DNA of 64,000 nucleotides from Clonostachys chloroleuca (lineage: Eukaryota; Ascomycota; Sordariomycetes; Hypocreales; Bionectriaceae): the NCBI GenBank assembly GCA_037952775.1, contig JBANAY010000003.1, forward strand, positions 33,914,001-33,978,000, read 5' to 3'. The notes under the pieces were generated by a model. It was not told the DNA's origin, did no database searches, and worked only from the letters and a program-made list of their open reading frames with translations. Both the position numbers and the translations under genes were made by a program. Position 1 is the first letter of the stretch, and the number at the start of each line of letters is the position of its first letter. Of the stretch, positions 54,978 to 64,000 are shown one piece after another.

Positions 54978-56588
54978 ATGGGCAAGACGAAGACCAAGGA
55001 GACCAAGACCAGCAAGAAGGTCGCCCCTCCTGCTGTCAAGGATGCCGGCATCAAGAAGGCATCCCAGAGCTCCAAGTCCAAGTCCAAGGAGCTGGCCAAG
55101 TCTGCCGCCAAGCAGCTTGTGAAGGAGGAGAAGAAGCCTAAGAAGAAGGTGGTCGAGCCTGAGTCTTCCTCTGAGGAGGAGTCTGAGGAGTCGGAGTCTT
55201 CTGAGTCCGAGGCCGACGACTCCTCTGACAGCTCTGACTCTTCCGAGTCTGAGGCTGAGACCAAGAAGAAGCCCGTCGCCAACGGCAAGAAGGCCAAGGC
55301 CGCCCCTGCCAAGAAGGAGGAGTCTTCCGATTCCGAGTCCTCTGAGTCTGAGGAGGAAGACTCTGATTCCGACAGCTCTGAGTCTGAGGAAGAGACCAAG
55401 AAGCCTGCCGTCAACGGCAAGGCCGCCCCTGCCAAGAAGGAAGAGTCTGAATCCGAGTCTGACTCTGACTCTGACTCCGACTCCAGTGAGGATGAGAGCG
55501 AGGACGAGAAGCCTGCTGCTAAGAAGGCTGAGAAAAAGGTGAGAAAATATGCAAATTGTCATTACCGGGTACAATTTTCTCTAATGATATCTAATAGGAA
55601 GCTTCCTCCGACGAGGACTCTGACGACTCCGAGGACGATTCTGATGACAGCAGCGACGACTCCGAGGAGTCTGAGAAGAAGGCTGCCCCCGAGGCATCCA
55701 AGAAGCGCAAGGCTGAGGATGATGAGAACGACGCCAGCGCCAAGAAGACCAAGACTGACGCACCTACTACTCTGTTCGCTGGCAGCTTGAGCTGGGGCAT
55801 CGATGACGACTCCCTCCACGAGGCCTTCAAGGACTTCGAGGGTCTCGTCGGCGCTCGTGTTGTCTGGGACAAGCACACCGGCCGCAGCAAGGGCTTCGGC
55901 TATGTCGACTTCGCTGATGGCGAGTCTTGCACCAAGGCCTACGAGGCCATGCAGGGCCAGGACCTTCAGGGCCGTGCCCTCAACCTTGACTACGCCAACG
56001 CCCGTCCCGCCGAAGCCACTCCCCAGGCCCGTGCTGCCGACCGTGCCAAGCGCCACGGTGACAGCGTCAGCCCCGAGAGCGATACCCTCTTTGTCGGTAA
56101 CCTGCCTTTCGACATTGACCAGGACACTGTCCACCAGTTCTTCAGCGAGGTTCGCGAGGTTGTCAGCGTTCGTCTCCCTACCGACCCGTAAGTCTTTTCC
56201 TCTTTGCAACTTGAAATGAATCTATGGTTTGCTAACTCATTTTAGTGACTCTGGTAGCCTCAAGGGCTTCGGATATGTCTCGTTTGCTTCTATCGAGGAT
56301 GCCAAGGCTGCCTACGAGGAGAAGAACGGAGCTCCCATCGGCGAGGGGCGCTCGTCTAGAAATCTGCGCCTTGACTTTGCTGGTGCTCGTCCCCCTCGTG
56401 ACGGTCCTGGTGGTGGCCGCGGCGGTGGTCGCGGAGGATTCGGCGGTCGTGGCGGCGGCCGTGGTGGTGGCCGTGGCAACTTCGGTGGCCGCGGTGGTGG
56501 TGGTCGCGGTGGTGGTCGTGGTGGTGGCCGAGGCGGCTTCGGTGCTAGCCGTGGTGGCTACTCCGGCACCAAGGTCACCTTTGACTAA
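54978..56588 (+). CDS. NSR1: Nucleolin-like RNA-binding protein (NSR1/gar2)
   Basis: Nucleolar protein needed for pre-rRNA processing and 40S subunit production. Three exons (54978-55538, 55598-56187, 56246-56588) with 59- and 58-nt introns; 497 residues. The N-terminal 240 residues alternate Lys-rich blocks with acidic Ser/Glu/Asp runs, typical CK2 target regions. RRM1 (about 245-320) has RNP2 LFAGSL and RNP1 KGFGYVDF. RRM2 (about 349-427) has LFVGNL and KGFGYVSF; intron 2 falls inside RRM2. The C-terminus is a Gly/Arg-rich RGG domain of about 70 residues ending SGTKVTFD. Architecture and length match yeast Nsr1 and fission yeast gar2. ATG context CACAATGGGC after a pyrimidine-rich, TATA-linked leader suits a highly expressed gene. 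Confidence 0.95.
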
Positions 56589-59433
56589 ACAAATGATGGA
56601 TCTGAGGGCTCTCGGGTGGTGGTGTGAAACCCAGTGGGGCGGGTCCCTGTTGACTCGCCCTATCTATTCAACGAGTTGGTAGCTCCGACCTGGAGCTGTG
56701 GGCTTTGAGATGTCGTTCGCTTCCCTGGTGTGGCGGACGATGGTGATAGACCTGGGGGCTTCTTTACTTGAACCGTTGGCTTGTGGGTGTCATGTCTCAA
56801 GAACCGGCCTGACCGGCTCTCTGAGCATTCTGTGGCTTTTTGATCATGTACGCATCGCATCACGTGGGACGCAGACGAGCGTTACGAAGTTGATTCTTCG
56901 TATCGTCTCAACCAGTTGGCTTCTGAGGGATCTGACGGCGGCTGGCCTACCTGGATATCAACCCAAGATCTTCATACTCTCATCTCTTGAGATGAGGATG
57001 GTGGAGAGGGAGAGGTTGAACACCAGGTCGGGCTGGCCTGATATTACTTCTCTTGAGGGTTATCTGGGGGCTCATAAAAGAACGAATCTTCGGGGGCTTT
57101 CTTTTTAACCCATACGCTACAGACAGATCAGACGCAGCGACGCATCCAACTCCCCAATCCTTTCTCGTATCCTGGCACCCATCAATTCTGGCTTACTTTC
57201 CCGCCTCGGTGAGTATTACCACGATTCCTGGCCCTCCATTTCCGGCATATTGTATCATCATCAGTCCATTTTTCGAGACTGTCCGGCGTTTGGGAAAAGT
57301 TGATTGTATTTCGCGTTTCCTTATTTCCCAATACCTAGTTTTATTCACGTTCGCGGCCCGTAATTGAAGAGAACAGCCTGAATAGAATCCACTACATCCA
57401 ACGAAACATGCCTTGTCTTTCTTGCTCTGTGAACAGTGTATCCAATAGATAATTGCATCAGCAGCCGGGCTGAGCGCACCCATCCCATGAACGTGGCTTG
57501 GTTCCCGTGTAAACTACTGCTGGTGGGCCCTGTCTTGGATTCTTAGCTCCTGGGCCATGCAAGTGAGTGGGCCGTGGTCGTGTGCGCTGAATCTCAGCCA
57601 TGAGCAATCCTGAGACCAGGCTGCGATTCGCTCCCGCCCAAGCCACCAGCGATAAGTCGCAAACAAATGCGCTCACGATTGTGCACGAGTTGGGCGCGTA
57701 TGTATGTGCGTTGGATGCGGTGCTACGGTGCTACGTACGTTGTTCACCAGCCCGTCCACTCATGTTTTCCGGCGGACGACAATCACCTCGCCATCCCTAC
57801 ATACTTTCGTTGCATCTTCTCTTGACAGGTAGGGATACATATGTGCTGCTACGGGGCAGATGCCAGGGCCTGTGTGTGAGGTGCGGGAGGGGGCGAGGGC
57901 AAGTAAACATCCGACGAAGCGAAATCATGCGGTTACGTTTATGCATGTATGATCTCTCTGCCTGCAACAGGGGGCGAATGGAGGGTCTCGCATGTCATGT
58001 AATGGGCAAACCGAGCTAGCTGGGTCGTTACCATAGTCGAATGATGTTCACATTTGGGAGGGGGATGATGACGATGGTGTGCGTGGGTGTGTGACTGAGA
58101 TTGTTGGGGAAAAGAGCTCATCCCGCCTGTTCCTAAGGTTTCTGCTAATAGCAGCCCTCCTTCTGCGTGTAAGCTACTAGGATCCCGCTCACGGCGTGAC
58201 TTGCATCTCAGGTCTCAATGGCGAAGGGTCGCTGTTGGATGAACAGGATATCCAGCTCAGTACCCCGCTCCGGGGCCCACGCGCGCACGACTGTGTTCCC
58301 TGCGCAGACTATCTATAGGCTGGTCTGAGCATGGATGGATATGGGCAACTGGGTCCCTGGGATAATCAATCAGTGAGATCAGCTACCTGCTCTGGTAAGG
58401 TCGGTAGAGGTAGAAGTACCTTTGGCGGTGCCCGTGGCCTCATAGTGCAGTCAGTTGGCGCATTAGCGCTATTACCTTCCCTAAGCCACGGCTTGCGACC
58501 TCCTGCCTGGAAGGGGGTCGGGGTTTCATTTACACACAAGGCGGCCTGGAAGGGTAAGAACAGGCGGCGGGTGGTCAGAGGCTGGCAGAGGCGTCATCCA
58601 CGACTAGCCCCCAGGCGCAACGCGCGCATCAGCATACGCTAGCAGTAGACCCGGAGAGGTAGTAGTTGGAAGAAAGAGCGTGGCATCTAGCAGCTCTGGC
58701 AGGGCTTGTACGAGAGCTTGTGATTTGCTCCGGGATGGGGAAACCTTGAACTCTATGTGCCAACAACGTTCCCGGACGGGCCTCGAATCCCGCGCTGGAG
58801 GCTGCCAGTGTCCCAGAGCATGTCTCACGGTGGTTGAGCAAGTGAGGTGGTCATGCGCTGGTGCTGCACGTGTGGTGCAATCACGCAAGTACTGCTACCG
58901 CCGTGTCTATCAGGGTGGGCTGATGAAGGGAGATCCCCCCGTGTGTCATCCACCTCGTCCATCCCGCCTTGCTGTGCCTACGACCTACCTCAAACTGCAC
59001 TATCCCTTTACCACCGCTCTCCACCACCAGGGCGGCCCAACCACTTTCCCAACACATTACGTTAACCCCGACATCGCTACATGCGATCTGTCTTGCGCGT
59101 ATCAGCTTTGTACGGTTCCCCTTTCGGATTACGCTTCCTTTTCCTTTTAATTTTCCAGCTCGCCTTCCTGTGCTTCTCCTCCACCCTCTTGTCTCCAAAC
59201 CACCCCCTCCGTCTTACAGCATCCGGGTCTCCTTTGTTTGTCTCTGGTAGGGTGACGCAGGCAACGGCAGCGCTGGAGTCGAGAACGCGGGGGTGGCTTT
59301 CACCGACTCCTCCATTGTCGACTCGACGGCTTTGTCCTCGAGCCTCGACCGCGTGAACCTACAACAATAGTTCTTCGTTCACAACCACCATTCCTAAGAA
59401 TACTATCGCATATAACCAAGCGAAATATCCATC
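56589..59433. other. Long intergenic region
   Basis: About 2.8 kb without a supported gene. The first few hundred bases are the NSR1 3' region; the last few hundred, from about 59.1 kb, are pyrimidine-rich (CTTTTCCTTTTAATTTTCC, CACCCTCTTG) and form the leader of the gene at 59434. The ORFs of 130-156 codons in between overlap one another in several frames and show no domains. Confidence 0.55.
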
Positions 59434-60699
59434 ATGGAGGACCACGCAACCCATAACGGACAGCAGTCACAATCACAGTCGCAGTCGAGTAGAATGTCGC
59501 ACCAGCAAGTTGCGCCTTCTCAGAGACGCTTCGAAGGGATGCCTGCCACCGATCTACACGTCTCACCGGGCTCACCCATGATCAACCCGGAATCATGGGT
59601 GGAACTGTCCTCGCAACCGTCCTCCTCCTCGTTGTCTAGTATTGGCGACGAGATCGTCACAACCGGTTTGCGAGTCGGGGCACCCTACCTACGACGCCGT
59701 CGACTCCTCGCATCGGCCCGGTCTCTCCCCCAGCAGCCGACCGCAATCCACAGCAACGATAGCAGCCAGGAGGAATACGAGGAAACGGAAAGCGAGGACG
59801 ATCACCTCATGATCAGCTCTGGCGAGAGAACGCGATCCTCCCCGGAGGTTATTGGATCTCCCCGAGATGAACCCTCAGACAGCGAGTCGGATGGCGACAA
59901 CGCAACCGCATTGGGTAGGGCGCCAGATCGCCCAGCATTCCGCCCACAGCCAAACGCATTTTCCCACCCTCATCCTCAGAGAAGCAACTCGACCAGCACT
60001 GCCATCCCACCCCACACGCACAATGAATTTACTCGGCCGTCCTTTTCCCAGCGATCCCAGACAAGGGCTTCTCATCAAAGGCTGAACTTCATGTCTCCCT
60101 CGCGCGAGGATAACGATGCCGCGCTTCGGGCCTCCTTGACCACGCTCTTGTCGTGTGCAGCTGCGGCGCGCGGCGCTTCAAAGGCAAAGGAGGAGCTGGA
60201 GATGCCACGGACAGCAGGCACTGGTGTCGGCCCCAGCAACCAGCCCATGGACCTTCGTTTTGTCCCGGAGTCCGAGCTTGATCAGGCGCAAACGGAGGAT
60301 GTGCAGCCCGGTGTCGCCCCTCCACTGAAGCCAGTACCTGGTGCAAGATCCTCATCGAGGACAGGGGGTACCAAGACAAAGCGAAGTACATCCGCCGGGC
60401 AGGGCCCGCGAACCAGTAGAAAGAAGAAGGTCATGGTGGGTGAAGACGCTTTAGTTTCGCCTACGCTCATGACGTGGGTTGTCAGTGCCGGCGTTGTCGT
60501 CCTCGTTTCGGTGGTTGGCTTCGGAGTCGGCTATGTGACTGGAAGAGAAGTTGGGCGCCAGGAGGCCTTGGCTGCTGCCGGCATGAGCACGGCCAACGAT
60601 ACCTCATCATGCGGCCAGGAAATGATGCGCAGCTCTTCGGGAGGTCTGAGGAGACTAAAATGGGGAGCAGTGGGCAAGAGCCTTGTTGCCTCCAGCTGA
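59434..60699 (+). CDS. Conserved fungal single-pass membrane protein (421 aa)
   Basis: Intronless gene starting at ATCATGGAGG. Residues 1-35 are Gln/Ser-rich; SPMINPESWVELSSQPSSSS near 50 is a short conserved-looking motif followed by a basic one (RRRRLLASARSL). The middle is acidic and Ser-rich. A helical patch DNDAALRASLTTLLSCAAAA sits near residue 230, and a basic stretch (RTSRKKKVMVGED) precedes a single membrane helix at about 345-370 (MTWVVSAGVVVLVSVVGFGV) with a GYVTGREVGR end. The short tail after the helix suggests an organelle or plasma-membrane tail-anchored-like topology with a large cytosolic part. I do not know the family name. Confidence 0.8.
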   Translation: MEDHATHNGQQSQSQSQSSRMSHQQVAPSQRRFEGMPATDLHVSPGSPMINPESWVELSSQPSSSSLSSIGDEIVTTGLRVGAPYLRRRRLLASARSLPQQPTAIHSNDSSQEEYEETESEDDHLMISSGERTRSSPEVIGSPRDEPSDSESDGDNATALGRAPDRPAFRPQPNAFSHPHPQRSNSTSTAIPPHTHNEFTRPSFSQRSQTRASHQRLNFMSPSREDNDAALRASLTTLLSCAAAARGASKAKEELEMPRTAGTGVGPSNQPMDLRFVPESELDQAQTEDVQPGVAPPLKPVPGARSSSRTGGTKTKRSTSAGQGPRTSRKKKVMVGEDALVSPTLMTWVVSAGVVVLVSVVGFGVGYVTGREVGRQEALAAAGMSTANDTSSCGQEMMRSSSGGLRRLKWGAVGKSLVASS

Positions 60700-61710
60700 G
60701 CTCGTCTTCTGGAGCGCATCTTAACGAATACAACTGTTGTAAGTCGAGACGATATGATACCTTTGTTTGTCAGTTGCGGGCGAGGAGCCATCTGAGGAAT
60801 GGAAGTTTATGAAATGATTTCTGTGACGAAACATGAATCATTACGGGAGGTTTTATTTTAATGACGGGTTGAGACCTCAGTTAGGTGTAGAGGAGGCGTT
60901 TTGCAAGCGATTCGACATGATGACTGTTGAGCGGGTTGACTCCGTCATGATATCTGTTTTGAGGTAGACGATCCATTTCGCCGGAAAGTAGTGGCAATGG
61001 ATAGCGAGTGACAAGATTGAATTTATACTGCATATTATCGGGTTTGGTAGCTTTTGAAATATTCCTCTCACTTAGTTCCTGGGTGGTAGATAGCCAAAAA
61101 AATCAAAATCGAAGAAACATTGAACCATCTTGGACCATCTTGGCATGCTTCTCGGCTCTGATCTGAGAATACCTCGGATATCGACGTGTCATCTAGAGAT
61201 CTCCTCCAGAATTCGCTTCCCCTGGACGCGGGAGACGGATACGATATGGCAGCCGTTTCCGCGGGCTGTTTTCTCGAAAAAAAGTGCGTCAACATGGTAT
61301 GATTTTTGCCAATGGAGAAATTTTAGCATAGATCCCAGATCTGCCATCTCAAGACGAATCCGAATACGAGATGTATCTCGATCTCGGGTCACGGCGATTG
61401 GCCACCTGTCATTGGCTGATCTCCCACACCGCCCGGGGGCACCCAGCGGATTGCAACAAGATTCAGCCACTCACGGACCAGGAACCAAGCTTTTAGGCCA
61501 GGGGCCCAGCCGAGGGGGATCTGAACCCCCAATCCAGCAGCGACCGCCGTCCGTGTAATTAAGAATTAATATTTGGTTTTCTCCCCCTCGAAACTCAACC
61601 CAACGACACATCGACACCGACTCTCCTTTCAATTCTCTCCCCAAGTTTTTGCTACAGTCGTGCGCGTACAATATCCAAGCCCGACGAATTCCATTCTGTA
61701 GCAAAAAATC
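60700..61710. other. Intergenic region, CYP51 promoter
   Basis: About 1 kb between two plus-strand genes; contains the 3' region of the membrane protein gene and the CYP51 promoter. Sterol-response (SRE/Upc2-like TCGTATA) or CCAAT elements were not identified with certainty. No gene seen. Confidence 0.5.
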
Positions 61711-63469
<1,759 letters not shown>

Positions 63470-64000
63470 ACAAATTTATAGATTATGACTTTTATTTTTT
63501 CTCTTTCTTCATTCATATTTTCCCGAGAGCAGACGAATGATAATGCGAGTGGAAGAGTGGGGATTGTTGTATGAGGTGGAAAGGGGGGAATGGGGCCACT
63601 ACTATCGGCATTTCGTTGCCATCCGAACTAAAATTGATAATATAGATCTGGGATCAGGACCCCAAATAGATTATAATAAGTGAGAAGCGAATTCCTGAAT
63701 GAAAAAAGAAGGGTCTATTGAGCCGATTAGTGGGGCGACGGCTGATGGAGTAACCGCTTTGGGCGACGGCTTGCGATTTCATGTTGCAGCGTCCGGATCA
63801 AACGGCAGACTCGGAACTTCGAAGCCGCAAAGCACTGGTATGACGGTATTGACCACTTCAGAAATATGCTGGCCATGCCGCACTTCAACTTGAGACACCG
63901 AGTCACGAGGCAGGGAGGCTCTTGTCGGCTCCTTCTAGATCCTCCTCTCGCTCACCGTGCATCTGCATCGTCTCTGAGTGTCTTGATAGACCAGCGTTGA
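63470..64000. other. Region downstream of CYP51
   Basis: 531 bp up to the window end. The first part is the CYP51 3' region with T-rich TTTTATTTTTTCTC. A 64-codon frame at 63699-63893 has no recognisable feature. Confidence 0.5.

Noticed and set aside
54965..56209. Long minus-strand ORFs opposite NSR1
   Set aside because: Mirror frames of the repetitive Ser/Glu/Lys and RRM coding sequence.

Overview
The window is nuclear DNA of a filamentous ascomycete (Pezizomycotina, most likely a Sordariomycete and perhaps Hypocreales; the rank is inference). Support: short GT-AG introns of about 55-155 nt with CTAAC/CTGAC-type branch sites, monocistronic genes on both strands separated by 0.3-7 kb, pyrimidine-rich leaders, and recognisable fungal families (Zn(II)2Cys6 regulator, RTG2, AA9 LPMO, PL4 lyase, fungal annexin, CYP51, complex I 12.3-kDa subunit). 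There are no operons, CRISPR arrays or intact transposons.

Layout. 1-7392 is gene-poor and holds a degenerate tandem repeat near 4.9 kb. 7393-11492 has a five-exon Zn2Cys6 regulator converging on a three-exon RTG2-type gene. After a 5-kb intergenic stretch come a conserved fungal protein (16573-18462, +), a BTB/POZ protein (19758-20966, -) and a protein with two C2HC zinc fingers (23194-25343, -). 26.4-40 kb is rich in secreted proteins: an AA9 polysaccharide monooxygenase, a Ser/Thr-rich wall protein, a four-cysteine secreted protein and a rhamnogalacturonan lyase; among them lie an uncharacterised ORF, an annexin and an 81-residue membrane protein. 42.8-46 kb carries a coiled-coil protein and a Cys-rich protein, followed by a tRNA-Asp(GTC). 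49-56.6 kb is the densest part: a mitochondrial membrane protein, a verprolin/WIP-like actin regulator, mitoribosomal mL54, complex I 12.3-kDa subunit and a nucleolin/NSR1-like ribosome-biogenesis factor. The window closes with a single-pass membrane protein and CYP51 (sterol 14-alpha-demethylase).

Functional themes are plant-polysaccharide attack (AA9, PL4), mitochondrial function and signalling (RTG2, mL54, complex I, the 419-residue protein), ribosome biogenesis (NSR1), actin (verprolin) and ergosterol synthesis (CYP51).

The most important observation concerns the sequence itself. Several clearly functional genes are broken by exactly one missing base, nearly always within a run of C on the coding strand: runs at 25072, 45512, 52158, 61926 and 62921, probably 44136, and an unresolved one in mL54. 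One added C restores a continuous family-like protein each time. Systematic homopolymer under-calling in the assembly is the simplest explanation, so these genes should not be called pseudogenes without checking reads. I saw no convincing new multi-gene system; the best leads for novelty are the paired C2HC-finger protein, the Cys-rich protein recovered at 45356-45939, and a perfect 13-bp hairpin beside a small six-Cys ORF at 47.5 kb.
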